This document shows positions 25,701-38,874 of a stretch of 64,000 nucleotides of DNA, piece after piece. A model generated the notes under the pieces. It was given only the letters and a program-made list of their open reading frames with translations, did not search any database and was not told where the DNA came from. Position numbers and translations under genes: made by a program. The first letter of the stretch is position 1; the number at the start of each line of letters is the position of its first letter. Source of the stretch: Vitis vinifera (taxonomy: Eukaryota; Streptophyta; Magnoliopsida; Vitales; Vitaceae); NCBI RefSeq assembly GCF_030704535.1, contig NC_081822.1:12393001-12457000 (forward strand). The letters are read 5' to 3'.

Positions 25701-28700
25701 AGAAGATGAATTCCGGACTTACATTTTTAAGAAAGGCAGGCGTGATTCTGATTGGATTTTATTGGGCTTGAGCTTGCGGGCTGAATTGATCTTTGGGCCC
25801 GAGATTCAAGACTGATAGTTGAATTAAACTATTAGCATTATACTTTTGTCCCCATGGCTCACCAAGTCATCCTCTAGCACAAGGCATTATGGCCATGTGC
25901 CACCTTGTTACTGTCTCATGGGCCCAAATATTTAATGGATTATCTCCCATGAAAAGAAGTAAAAAGTTAAAACCACGTAAACTTAGAACCCATTTCGCTG
26001 TGGATATATAAATGAGGTGGAGAAGTCATCTCCAAGGGTCAAACTGATAATTGTAACTCATGTCAAAATCAAATTTTTATAACTTATCGTATCATATTAA
26101 AAAGCATATTCCTTGGTGGCCTCTAAAGCGTAGACAGAAATAATCAGGCTTGATCTTCTCGTATGTGAAAAATAAAAAAATAAAAAGCATTTAATCTCAA
26201 AGCACAGTGACCAAATCATAAATCCTCCTACCCTGCTTCCCCTTAAAACTTTAGAAAAAAAGTAAAAAAGAAGTCTAAAAACGTATCTAGCTTTTTGTTT
26301 TTCTACAAGCGAATCAGAACACAAGAACAGATCTGATAATCTTTGATCCTCACAGAAATTTTTATCTTACTTTTAAAAGAGAAAACCATGAAAACTTAGC
26401 TGAGAAGATAGATGACATAAAGGAGATGTTTAGGCTATTCAAAAGATAAAATGGCACTGCATTTGTAGTATATCCAATATTGTTAGACAAAGTGGGATTA
26501 AAGGTCAAACGACCCTTCTTTAATTTACATTCTATACCGTTATTTTTGCTGGGATCGGCCTCTGGCCTCTCGTCTTCATATATATGTCCTTTCTTGACCT
26601 CTTCTTCCAATGGATTTCAATTAAGCTCGTGCATGTTTGTGTAAATTAAAGAAGCCTTTTTTCCCGCATTAAAGACTGTCATTAACTTTGTACAACTGTT
26701 GGCACTTCTGTCACATCGATCACCCAATCTTTGTATTTCTCTTTATCAATCTACTTTAATTGGAGCACATGCATGCATACTCCTTATCAAATGGGATACC
26801 TAGTTCCCTCGTCAGGACACTGAATCTTATGATATAAGCAGTTCGATCTCTTCAATAGTATTTTTCCAGATTGGATTCAGGCCCAAGCCCAACTCCATTG
26901 GATTGAAGGTACCTACGCTATGATCTTCCCAAAAGCTCAGGCTGATGATCAGTTCTATGTTCTCCTTCAATGAAAACCCATCTGCGTGACTTGCCCAGAA
27001 CTCTAGGGATGGGAGGGGAAAGAGAAAACCCTCTCTGAAAGGTTTAAAATAAAAAATGGGTATTGTTTGTGTGATGACACTCATCTTTAATAAAGAATGA
27101 GAGGGAGAGGAGAAAGAAAGTGAAAAAGAAGAAAAACCGATTATCCGTTTTGGCACTTTACACGACAGATGACACGTTCCATAGACTTTGATGGCCGTTG
27201 AAAGGACTATCACTTCGAAAGTGTGGTGGTTGGGTTGAATGTTAACCTCTTTGGTGTATGTTATCCCTACTCTTTGATACAAGAATTTTGGCACGTTTTG
27301 ACAAAGATTAAATATATATTCATTTTGATGAAAAAACTCAGAGGAAGAGTCGTCTAGAATTGTGTTTTGCATGCATGGATATACCTTTAATATCATGAAC
27401 AGCTCTTAAATCAACTTCTTATCAACAAAGCAGTGTAGATTTTCCACTTTCACGCATCATATTGAGCTTGATTTAATCTTTTAGCCACTATTTTTTTTTG
27501 CATGGTCAACAACAAACTAGGCGGCTTAAATGCTTTATCAAATCTCAGTCTAAAACATACATGCATGCATATAAACCTTTAAACCAACTTTTCCACTATT
27601 CTTATAGAAAAATGCTGATTTGCCATCGTATTTAAGAATGTGACCATACAAAGTAGTAGGATTTTGGTAAGCGAAGGAAGCAAAGTTAAGGCATAAAAAA
27701 GCAGTGAACTTTTCTACAGGAAGTATGTGTAAGCATTCAACATGTGTGACTGCGCGCAATAGTGGGGTGGAGATGTATATGTACACTATCTATATTAATC
27801 GGTCCATTGCTTTTTATATATGTAGATGGCCATCGCTTCGAGTCTTCGACACTGACGATTCCAGATTTTGACACCTTTTCTACGGAAGATTCTTGGTCAA
27901 TGTTGTGCAGTAAATCAAAGCTACTTTTATACTCGTCTGGATTCTTTTAAAAAACTTGAAAAGAAAAGGGGGGCTAGATTTAGTTGTCAGAAGTTGATTT
28001 AGAGAAGAACTCAAAAAAGATGGAGAGAAAAAACTCTTTTCGAATTGGAGATTCAGAATAAATTTTGAACAAAAATGTGGGGTAGGTCTAGTTGTCGGAA
28101 GCTGATTTGGAGAAGAACTCAAAAAAGAGTAGAACTGGAACTCAAAAGGGGAGAAACTCTTTTGCAAGAGATGGGATTTCATCGAGATAAACTCATACCA
28201 GTCGGCCATCCTGACTGCGGAGATGTCATCAAATTTTGAGTTTCTGAATTTCATAAAATATCTACTAGTTTTGTCAAATATTTCAATTCAGTAGGTCCCA
28301 AGATCCAGTGCGTTCCACGCAAGTGTGAACATAGTGACGTGGCGGAGCATCAGCCATCTCTTTATAGTACCCTTGGGATTTGAAAGCAACGTGAGTTGCC
28401 ACCTTTTGCTTTCAAGGTTCCACCACCCTAGCCCCCCCTCTTTACCAGATTTGCTCAACACCCAGTTCCTCTTCATCTCCAAGCTATCATGATTCCTTTT
28501 TGTTCTTTAATCCAATACATGGGATAATGGTATTTAAATTACCACCCAACAACACCGCCTCCCCCCCGCCCCCAAATTTTCCTTTTTTACTGTGATTCAT
28601 TCCACTGCCTTAAAACAGGAGCTAAATCTGTGAATTGGTGACAACAACCCACCCCCACCCACCTCTACTATGTAGATAGTAGAATAAAAACTTAAGATTT

Positions 28701-29780
28701 CATGGCTCCCACCTGTCTCCTCAATGGAGATGTTAAAAATTTGAAGACTCTAAATAAGAGTTTAACACTTTTGAGGTTTTGACTAAATACATCTAATACC
28801 TTTGAAATTTTATGAAATATCTTCTTTATTTTGAATAAGAGGGAAGACAAGTCAAAATTAAAAATAAGAATGATGTAGAAAATATTTAATGAAATTTCAA
28901 ATCAATGAAAATCAGGTGTATTTAACCAAAATATCAAAGAAACTGAATTGAATTAACCCTTTAACATATAATAATTCTCTCCCTCCCATGGTGGTATTAT
29001 TCGTAGTTAGGTCCAATCTTACTTTAAAAAGAGTACACAATTAAAAAGAGTTTCTACACATGTAGTGTAAATTTTTTTTCTCATATTTGATGTAATATAT
29101 TACAATTATTTATCATGCAAACAACGATGTCTTCATTATGTCCTATTGGAAGGACACCAACGTACAATGTTTCATAAAATTATAAGATCAAATAAACAAA
29201 TATCCCTGATAGACATTGACTTTAAAATATATTTACATGGTTAAAAACAAATTCACACATATATAATAAAACTTTAATAATTACCCAATATAAATATCAC
29301 ATAATTTATATATGAAATTTTTTTATACCATTGATTTTAAATTTTATGAAACAAAGTTTGATTGACTTGAAGTTATGCACAAAGTAGCCATAAATAAATT
29401 TAATTTGCATTAAGGGCTAAACCATCTCTTTAGTATGACAATGAGCACTTGAAAGAGTAAGATCTCTATCATAACATAAAACAAGTTCCCAGTGCACACT
29501 ACTATTAATCATCTTAAACCCCTGTACGTTATTCCTAGTTAAGTTCTTTACGTACATCCAATGCTGCCATCATGCAAGCCAACATGCATGGCCTTCAATT
29601 TGAATTTCAAAAAGTTTAAGCAATCAACACAGAAAATTAAAACTAATCATGAAAAGGTAATAGAAATGCAAATTTGAAACTTGTATCCTTCTCATTGGCA
29701 TTCCCTTTTATCAAAATGTTAGACGTTTTCATTGCAATAAAACCACGCATGGGGACACATGGTTCTCCATTTTGTTCTTT
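22732..29780. other. Long intergenic region, no gene supported
   Basis: Nothing here resembles a known protein. At about 23240-23765 there are two AT-rich blocks with GCTACGTTCGATAATG at the start and TTACCAAACA motifs (about 23547 and 23745), consistent with decayed small TIR elements. A short imperfect tandem duplication lies at about 27958-28160, where GAAGAACTCAAAAAAGA occurs twice about 107 bases apart. The longest open frame (26827-27396, minus) has no family features and I do not call it a gene. Confidence 0.5.
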
Positions 29781-29786
29781 AGTTAA

Positions 29787-30060
29787 TCATTCGGAATGAT
29801 TATGATTTGCTTTGGGAGTGCATTGAAATGATAATGTTTTTTTTTTTTGTCCTTTTTTCTTTCCATATAGCAAGAATTCCATCATGGTTTTGATATTTGA
29901 AGAAAGGGTGGCATCCAATCCAAATATCTTTTTCCATTTGCAAAAGATCTGATACTGGGCCATCAATAATCCAATATCTGCATTTCCAATTGGTTCCCAG
30001 GTCCATGTGTTTGTTCCTGAGAAGTGGCTGAGAGAAAATATTATGAACACTTCTTATTTT
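29787..30060 (-). pseudogene. Possible remnant of an F-box/kelch-type gene
   Basis: On the minus strand one frame reads GTNTWTWEPIGNADIG; a neighbouring frame reads DIWIGCHPFFKYQNHDGILA followed by WKEKR. The order GTN-W, then a short segment, then W-GCHP and ILA resembles the F-box-associated domain of plant F-box proteins, but the matching pieces lie in different frames and no F-box or start is present. It may be chance. Confidence 0.25.
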
Positions 30061-31247
30061 ACTTGCACGTTGCCGACCAAACTACTGGCAATGATACCAA
30101 GGCCACCGGCCTCCGGGTGTGTTGATCAGGTTTTGAGTAATTAGGAATCATGGGACGGTGAAGACGGTTGCTCTCTGAAAATCACATTTAGATAGCCTGC
30201 TTTTTCAACCAAAGGCCCATTTGATTAACACATGAGGCCAGAATCTGTCATTTGTACCGAACCTTTTGACATTTTGATCAACTTGTCACCTTCTCAGGGA
30301 TCTCTCTTTTCTCTGGACCAACTTTCTTATGTGATTATGTATAATTGGTCGGACATCAAAGTGTCTAATTTATTATCAGATTTTTTGGAATCTAATTCCA
30401 TCAAAAAAGCCAGCTGTCCAGACAAACATTGGAAAGCCAAGAATCTTCAACAAATACTTCAGTACACGTTTTGTTTGGTGGAAATCTACGATGCTACACC
30501 AAAGAAGCCAAGATGCTTTGACCTTAATCAGGACAACAAATCCCAACCTCCTTAAAGACATGAAATTAATCAAGCTTGGTTTGTCTGGTTGGAAATTATT
30601 GGTATTTAAAACTCAGTCTGTTGAACACTTTTTTCTCCACTTTTGATTTGTGTGTGCTGATGGGAATGTCAGATTTTAAAGTTTTAACGTAGTATATTTC
30701 TCATAGTTTCAGTCAAAGTTCTGAATGGTGTCGTATATGTTAAGCATGTGTTCTGAATTTCATTACCTCATTTGAATTAGGAACCCAAAGTGAGACTGTG
30801 GGTGAGTCTAGTCCAAGAGTAAAAATTAACTTAAAAAAACGTTTGCCTAACACGCAAGGTTGGGTCCGGCGGGGCATATAACCTCAACTTTCCAAGCTTT
30901 GGTACCCCCTAACATTTAGTATGGTACTACAGTAGATTTTATTCTATTCCACCTCCCCCCACATTGTAAACGGTACAAAGAAGCTGCCCCAAGTAGTTAT
31001 ATCTTTTTCCCTATCAACCCCCACCTTCCTTCTCCATTCCTCTCATAAAAAGTCATAATTTGGTGATCTTATAAGTCGGAAAGCCCAATGCATTTCTCCA
31101 TTCCTCTTCCTTCACTGCAATCACCTCTTCAATGCACCAACCCTTCTTCCATCCAAGCAAGATTTAACATTCACCTTCAACAGAATCTATATCAGATAGA
31201 TAGCTAGCTAGACGGTATATCCATCATATTTGCAAGCATCTCTTCAA
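30061..31247. other. Upstream region of thaumatin-like copy 2
   Basis: No gene is seen. TATAAGTCGG near 31070 is a weak TATA candidate, about 180 bases before the start codon at 31248, followed by a C/T-rich leader. Confidence 0.35.
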
Positions 31248-33207
31248 ATGAATCCCATCTTCTCCTGTTTCTTCTCTCGGTGCTCGGCTCTCGTCTTGAC
31301 TCTACTCTTGAGAGGTAAAAATGCGAAAAGATTTTGACTTTACAATCTTGGTTTGTATGACACCATTTTGATGTAGTGAAGCTTTTACTGTTGAACAGGT
31401 GTTTCGGGGACCACGTTTGCGATCACAAATAGATGTGATTTCACGGTATGGCCTGGAATACTATCCAATGCGGGAAGCTCCAGATTGGAAACTACCGGAT
31501 TCGAACTCTCTTCCGGCGGGTCTCGTTCCCTTGAAGTTCCAGTAGGCTGGTCAGGGAGGTTCTGGGGCAGAAGCGGTTGCACATTCGACGCCACCGGCCA
31601 CGGGAACTGCACAACCGGGGACTGCGGCTCAGGGCAGGTGGAGTGCAACGGTGCTGGCGCAATCCCTCCGGCGACTCTAGCCGAGTTCACAATCGGCTCC
31701 GGGAGCCAGCAAGACTTCTACGACGTCAGCTTGGTAGATGGCTACAACCTACCCATGATCGTGGAAGCGAGTGGTGGCACCGGCTCATGCGCGTCGACGG
31801 GCTGCGTCAACGACTTGAACCAGCAGTGTCCGGCGGAGCTGAAGGCCAACGAGGGCCAGGCGTGTAATAGTGCATGTGGGGCATTTGCGAAACCGGAGTA
31901 CTGTTGTAGCGGTGCGTATGGATCACCGACGACTTGTAAGCCGTCGGTGTACTCAGAGATATTCAAAACGGCATGCCCCAAGTCGTATAGCTACGCTTAC
32001 GACGACGCTACGAGTACATTTACGTGTAGCGGAGCAAATTATATGATTACATTCTGCCCTTCATTGACAAGGTAAGGATTCTAATCTTTCCCTTACTGTG
32101 TGCCTTTCCAGCTTATTCATTATCAGCATCTTTCCACATTTAGAATCCGAATCCTACGTGTAAATTGCAAAATTCTATGCTTCCTGCTGTGCCTCTTAAA
32201 AGACTCCACTTGTTTGTTTAAACCCACCAATCAACACATTTTTAGGAAATAAATTATTAATTGGCCCTTTCTTTGCCAAACAAGGGTTTGACTAAGATAG
32301 CTAAATCACCGACTCAACCGTAGGTTTTGGAAAGTAAATTGACAAAAAATGTACTTGAAGGAGAATATTCATGTACTTAGTACCAAAATTCTAATCATTA
32401 TTAGAGAAGATAATGATAGGTTTTGTATTAGATTGGTACAACTAATTAAACTCAAACATGATGTATAAATTATCTTTTAGAAGGATACTCTGATAGATAA
32501 ATTGGACCAACTTTATCTATATTATATTTGAGATAAAAATATAAATCTAGGAAAAATAAAATAAAATGTGAGGGTGCATCTTAGGTATGCATTCCCTCAT
32601 CTCAAATAAATAAAAGGCCTTTCATGTGATGTCAGTAATTAAAGTGACTTAATGTCAGGCTTGTGTAAGGCACACGAAGACAGGGTTTGATAGATCCTGT
32701 GCCATTCTAATTACTGGCTTTGGAAATCCATCCATGTTTCTTCATCAAAACACAAGCTCTTGTGGGCGCCATGACTACAACCTTGCAACAGATGATTTGC
32801 TTGCCTAATCAAACTCCAAAGGACTGTTATTCAATTTTTTATTTTTTTTATATTAATTTCTTGAATTTCAAATGCACGAGTAATTTGATCTCTTGAGAAA
32901 ATGGTTTAGAATGATATCAATATTCGGACAGATGCTTTCACTAAATAATAAGTCTACGATGCTAACATTTGAATCCTTTTTCAACTCTCGTGTGTACAGT
33001 CAAAAGTCTTCAAGGGATTCATCCCCGGTGACCACAGGAACTCCGGCTGCTGGGTCATCAGCGGAGGACCCGACGGTGCTCAATGCTCCATGGTTATCAA
33101 ACTTCATCACCGGGGACTCCTCCAGGACCCTTTCTTCTTTTGCACTGCATTCTACATTGATTGCTTCTGCAACTTCCTCTCTCCTTCTCTTTTTTCTTTC
33201 TTTATAG
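31248..33207 (+). CDS. Thaumatin-like protein (PR-5 family), GPI-tail type, copy 2
   Basis: Three exons, 31248-31314, 31399-32071 and 33000-33207, join with phases 1 and 2 into 315 residues. Exon 1 is 67 bases, as in copy 1, and the intron positions are identical. Residues 1-24 form a signal peptide. The thaumatin domain (about 25-246) has 16 cysteines, the signature around HGNCTTGDCGSG, Glu in TLAEF, DFYDVSLVDGYNLP and YAYDDATSTFTC. The tail encoded by exon 3 is Ser/Thr/Pro-rich and ends in a strongly hydrophobic stretch (LIASATSSLLLFFLSL), as in GPI-anchored proteins. Both copies lie on the same strand about 18 kb apart, so they are best read as a local duplication later separated by transposons. 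The GC-rich exon 2 also opens shadow frames on the other strand. A defence or wall-related role is inferred from the family only. Confidence 0.93.
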
Positions 33208-33341
33208 TTTCTCTGTCCATTCATATCCAGCTTTAGCCTTTAGCATTGGTGGGTTGGGATCTGCAACATCATTTTAGACCCCAATTTTCCATGTGCCACA
33301 TGTATAGACGATTGAATAATTTTCATTCAGAAAACACTGAA

Positions 33342-33372
<31 letters not shown>

Positions 33373-35160
33373 AATGTTCGTTGTTTTTTCTCTTTAGTTT
33401 AGTGTGAAGCCAAGAATCAAAAGGGTAAAGCTTATATGATATTAAATTTAGAGGAAAGAGAGAAAGTGTTTGCTTTACTGTGAATCCGAGTATAATGATC
33501 AATGGCTGCATGAAGAAAACCTACTTTGCTGGAATTGCAAGGCTGGTAGTGCTGTGATTTTTTTGGCTTCATAATGAATCAAGCCCCATACTCCATCATG
33601 TCTTCCCCTTTTTTTTCTTTATATTAAATTTCTCCATTAATTTCTAGGCGTCTGGTTTCTTTTTCCTCAAGAATACACATACAACAATCGACACCGACCT
33701 TCATCGTCCTCATTTTTAAAATCCCAATAACTACCAACCTGCCTTAAGCTTTGCGCTGACTTCGATCCACCACCCGCCGGCCTCTAATCATTTTGGCTTG
33801 CCATGTGATGATGCCAATAAAATGGGTTAAGGGAATCTGTAATGAAAAAGTTAAATCCAAATATTTTAAATTTTTTAACATATAACTTATTCAACTACCC
33901 ATTTTTCTAAAAACTTAAACCCATAAAATTTGAGTTTAATATGGATATCATGCTCTTAAACACACGTGAAGACAACTTAAAGAGAAGAGGAAAGAAAAGA
34001 GACAAATAAATGCAATTAACCCTTTTGGACCACAAACATGTAAATGATAATCTTACATTCAACCAATGTTTGATATCATGTTGAATTATCAATGTTCTTA
34101 AAAACTTAATCCTAGGAAGGATTTCGATGTGCATATCATATTCTTAACAATTGATAATTTTATACACAAATATATGAAAATATCTAACAAACATGAGAAG
34201 ATGGGAGAGCAGACGGGGGAGAAACTTGCGGTTCTCCGTAAATGGTAGTTGCGTGCATATAAAACTTGAATGCTGCCCATATTCACTTTGATTGAAATGC
34301 ATGGTGGACAATCTCCCTCAAAGTCTAAAGCCTATAGTTGAATTAATTCTAAGTTCGTTGCGAGGTGGGTGCAATATGCGTATTGTCTTTTGTGCTACCG
34401 GAACCTCATCCTCCAATGGCTTGCGTTTCCTTCATTTTCACATATTAGATTTTTCATTTTTAAAGTAAATTAGTTGAATTTATAAATCATGGTAGGCAGT
34501 TGAACTAAACAAAGACAACAGTAGTAGATCCATTCCCTAAGATTTAGGTAAGACAACGACAACTTGAATTTTTAGTCACTAACCATAATCACATCACACT
34601 AATATGTAAAACATTTTTAATTTTTATGAATATGGTTTTACATGTTATGGTTTCCTAATGCAGATTTGTATCGGTTCATAGAATTAGCACGTAGAAATGG
34701 AAGACAGGAAAATTAAATACTTTCATGTCAGTGCTCTGTTTGGGCGTGAGGAAAACCAAGGAAAAGGAACAAAGGGAAAATGAGGAATCTGAACTAAAGC
34801 AACGGCAATGGCTTAGATAAACTATAGGTAAAATTTTAAAAAGCAAGAAGAGATACTCTTTGTTAACAATGGTGAAATAATTAAGAGTGGCATTATCTGC
34901 AGAGAATCATATCAGCTTCTTTTGGGAGTAGGCAGCTTGGAAATGGGTCTTTGTTTATTCATGGCCGGCTGCATTTAAATATGCTTGAATGTGTGGGTTT
35001 AGTGCCCGAATAAAAGCTAACGAATCTTCGATTTTGTCCAAAGTTCCAATGCGCTCTATTAGCGTTTATAATATAAGCAAGACTAGGGTCTAGTAATGAT
35101 GGTGTTTAAAGTATTTAGAAAGCATCTTCAAGATTATATGATTAACTCGTATCTTCGAGA
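33208..35160. other. Intergenic region, no gene seen
   Basis: An (AT)n microsatellite lies at about 33344-33369. The remainder is AT-rich without recognisable coding potential. Confidence 0.5.
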
Positions 35161-35164
35161 TGAA

Positions 35165-35960
35165 GTAGACAATGTACCTCAAATTGTTGAAAAATCAATT
35201 CCTAGATTCCTCCAATTAATTGAAGATTTAAATTAAATTTTGATGGTTCCAATGATAAAGAATAAAAGCATATAAGATGGGTTATTAGAGACTTTAGTGG
35301 AACAATAAAAATGACAAAAAGTATACATATTGATGATGATACTTCAATATATAACTTCAAAAAAGAAATGTTGTGTTAACTATCAAGAACAATAAGTTCT
35401 TAAGCCTAAAGATTGAAGGTGACTTAGGTAGCGTTTGTTTTTTTAGCTTTTTACTAAAAGTAATTTGTTTTCAGAATTTAGGTTATTTGTTTTTCTATCT
35501 TTTCATAACTTATTATAAATTTTTTACTAAATAGAAAAATCTAAAACATGTAGCTTTTTCTAAATAGAAAAAATAACATATTGCTTTTTTTTGCTTTTTA
35601 ATACTTAATAGAAATAAAATAATACAAAAACAAACAACCTAATATTTAACATTATTAAGCATTAAGGTTCTATTTAGAATTAAGTAAAAAAACAAACACC
35701 ACCTTAGAAATAATAAAAAAAAGTAATATTCCTAATTTTATTATATTATTAATTATGAATATTTAGAAGTTATTTCAGGATCTAAATATTTATGATTATG
35801 GTCATATTTATAGGAGAGTAAATAGAATGACAGAGTGTTTAGTTAAGAAATATATTTATAATATAAAGTTGATCATTTGGTGGTTAAATTTTTCTAAAAA
35901 TATTATGAAGTTTGGATTTGAAGATTATTATAACTCATTTGTCAATCCAATTTATAGATA
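35165..35960 (+). pseudogene. Decayed RNase H-type fragment of a retroelement
   Basis: Broken frames read NFDGSNDKE, then WVIRDFSGT, and, after an inserted small element (35427-35703), YRRVNRMTECLVKK and WWLNF. This order (LNFDGS, a G-VIRD strand, then the REAN-ADCLAK-like helix) is that of the RNase H domain found at the end of plant LINE-type polyproteins. Stops and frameshifts interrupt it. Confidence 0.5.
35427..35703. mobile_element. Small TIR element, copy A
   Basis: The element starts GGTAGCGTTTGTTTTTTTA and ends with the inverted form (AAACAAACACCACC), flanked by the direct triplet TTA on both sides. It is 277 bases long and interrupts the RNase H remnant. Confidence 0.8.
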
Positions 35961-36620
35961 TTCTGCATCGTAGTCTCTTTTCATTGAAAAAAAAAGAAAA
36001 AGAAAAAAGGTATTAATATGGGTGCCATCCATGGTGTTTAAAATGTTAATGGGCCTGTGTAACGATGGTGTTGAAATGTGGCCTGCATTCAGGCCCAAAT
36101 GTTAACGGGCCTGAGTAATGATGGTGTTCAAGCGTAAGACCCATCACAACAAATGCACTTACTTTCCAATTCTCATTTAACACATTAGATGTGTGTTCAC
36201 CCTAGCCCTATGACCAAGTCAAGTCATACTATTTGTGTAGCATCATGAAAAAATAATTTTAGCTTGGAAGGAACTGACAACTATAAACTTTTGTGCAAGC
36301 CCAACTCTATACACTAATTCATCTATAATCCAAACCCTAGATGCATTAGTAGACTATTGATCATGTACTAAAATAAATAAATTGGTCCATATTTTGCAAT
36401 GATTCTCATCATCTACCAACGCATTATCAAGATAAATGTCTATAGAGTATTTGTTTTAGGCGCACAATCCCAATAAAAGTTGTAGGCAAAGATAAAAATG
36501 ATGCCAAAATGATGTTTGAAACTTGTAGATGAAGATAAACGAGTTAATGAGAATCCTATAAAACCATCGATTCAACCTCAGTTGAGAAGATCCACTGGGA
36601 CAAGAATCATGAGATACTTA

Positions 36621-36899
36621 GGTGGTGTTTGTTTTTTTGGTTTTTTGCTGAAAACTATTTAGTTTTAGAATTTAAGTTGTTTGTTTTTTTACTTTTTTAT
36701 GACTTATTATAAACTTTTTACTAAATAGAAAAAGCCAAAATATGTGGCTTTTTCTAAATAGAAAAAATAACACAATGGTTTTTTTTTACTTTTTAATACT
36801 TAATAGAAATAAAATACTACAAAAACAAACAACCTAATATTTAATACTATTAAGTATTAAGGTTCTATTTAGAATTAAGTAAAAAAAACAAACACCACC
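36621..36899. mobile_element. Small TIR element, copy B
   Basis: It starts GGTGGTGTTTGTTTTTTTGG and ends AACAAACACCACC, flanked by TTA (36618-36620 and 36900-36902). It is closely related to copies A and C and lies within the copia remnant. Confidence 0.85.
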
Positions 36900-36990
36900 T
36901 TAGTATGTGATTATTAATAAGGGACAAGAAACAAAGACTTACTAGAAGGTCTTGTTGATTAAATGCAATTGAAATGGAGAGAGAGATTTA

Positions 36991-37269
36991 TGTGGTGTTT
37001 GTTTTTTTTGTTTTTTTGCTTAAAACAATTTGTTTTCAGAATTTACGTTATTTGTTTTTCTATTTTTTCATGATTTATTATAAATTTTTTACTAAATAGA
37101 AAAAACCAAAATATGTAGCTTTTTCTAAATGGGAAAAATAACATATTGGTTTTTCTTTACTTTTTAATACTTAATAGAAATAAAATATTATAAAAACAAA
37201 CAACATAATATTTAATACTATTAAGCATTAACGTTCTATTTAGAATTAAGTAAAAAAATAAACACCACC
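36991..37269. mobile_element. Small TIR element, copy C
   Basis: It starts TGTGGTGTTTGTTTTTTTTG and ends AATAAACACCACC. The length (279) and interior match copy B. The flanks are TTA on the left and TAA on the right. Confidence 0.8.
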
Positions 37270-37326
37270 TAAATGTCATTTAAGAAGAGATGAAGTCCTT
37301 AAATGAGAATCTCATTTTATAACTTA

Positions 37327-37649
37327 GATGATATTTGTTTGTTTGTTTTTTTCTTTTAATTTTAAATGGAACTTAAAACTAACTAGAGCTTAACAGTGTT
37401 AAGTATTATGTTATTTTTTTAATATTTTATTTTTATTAAGTATTAAGAAATAAAAAAGCAATTATGTTTACTTTAGTTATGGTGATTTATTTTTAGCATT
37501 TAGAGAAATCCAAATATTTTAATTTATTCTATTTGGTAAAAGAAAATTTAAAAAAGTAATAAATAAATAAATTAAAAAATAAATTATTTGAAATTTGAAA
37601 ACAAGTTACTATTAGTAAAAAGCTAAAAACAAACAAAGAAATAACACTT
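37327..37649. mobile_element. Small TIR element, copy D, inverted and diverged
   Basis: It starts GATGATATTTGTTTG and ends near AAACAAACAAAG...AACAC. The interior reads TTTTATTTTTATTAAGTATT, the reverse-complement orientation relative to copies A-C and the same orientation as 14721-14961. The ends are less certain than for copies A-C. Confidence 0.6.
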
Positions 37650-38874
37650 TAGTAAAATTACTTAAAAGGTAAGGGATATTGGAAAAACAAAGGGTATTTG
37701 TATTGAAGATATAAAGAAAGTAGCTCACAATATCCATGGAACAAATCAAGATTGGTTGTGAAGGGATTATCATATAAAGAGTATCGACTGTGAAAAAACA
37801 TTTTCATCTATTGTGAAGATGACTTCATCATAATTGTTCTAGGATTAACTGTCAATTTGGATATGGAAGTTAAACAACTTGATGTAAAGACTGAATGTCT
37901 CTGTAGTAACCTAGATGAGGAAAGCTACATGGAGCAACCTAAAGGCTATAAAGCTAAATAAAAGAAAATCTTGTTTGAAAGCTGAGAAAGAGCCTACATG
38001 GGCTCAAGAAAGCATGTGGGGAATGGTACAAAAAAAAAATTCAACTCCTTTTATGGAAGCTAATGGTACAATAAGACTACTCTCGACTAGTGTGTTTGAA
38101 AAGAATTTTTTTTTAGTAATGATTTTTGTTAATCTCTTTGTCACACCCCAAAACCCACTCCAAGGGCATTACGGTCATTTCACACCTCAAACTCAAAGGC
38201 TCAAAGTGAAAACAATATAAACATTCGTATTATAACCGAAAATTTACCAATTACAAAATTCCTATTTAGAGTAGTATGACAAAATTCTAAAATCTCCAAG
38301 TATCAACTTAAAAAAAAAAAAAAAACTAATACATCAACCAAAGTATTATTGTCCAAATAACTCCAAATTCAAAATAATTCAAACGAGAATTAACTTTTAA
38401 CATCTAAACAATGTCCAAAATAAAGAGAGTTTAAACAAATGTCATAATAAAGCCAAATTTCTCTCTTAACGATCACTCCTTACCCGAACTGAGGTTATCT
38501 GAAAAATTATCAACAAAGAGGAATGAACTCAAAACCCAATAAGGAACATTAATACAGTTTCATGGATCAAACATTTTCAATCATGCTTACAAATAAAAGG
38601 TATAGCATATACTTATTTTCATAAAAACTTAAGTACAAAATGCTAATACAATCAAACTTTTCAAGAAAACTTTTTCATATCCATTCCAAAACAATTTCTC
38701 ATCAAAACCAAATCAAATACATTCAAAATATCTTTACTCTGATTATTAAATAACAAATGGTGTCCACTTAGGTGGAACTTCACAAATGAGTGACTAGTTT
38801 CAAATTTGTTCTAGTTAAGGTGAACAAAACCAAATGTCAACAATTATAACCCATTGACTTAGGATGATAAGGTC

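Noticed and set aside
26827..27396. 189-codon open frame on the minus strand
   Set aside because: It has no recognisable family, no supported splice partners and ordinary AT-rich composition; it lies in intergenic DNA and may be chance.
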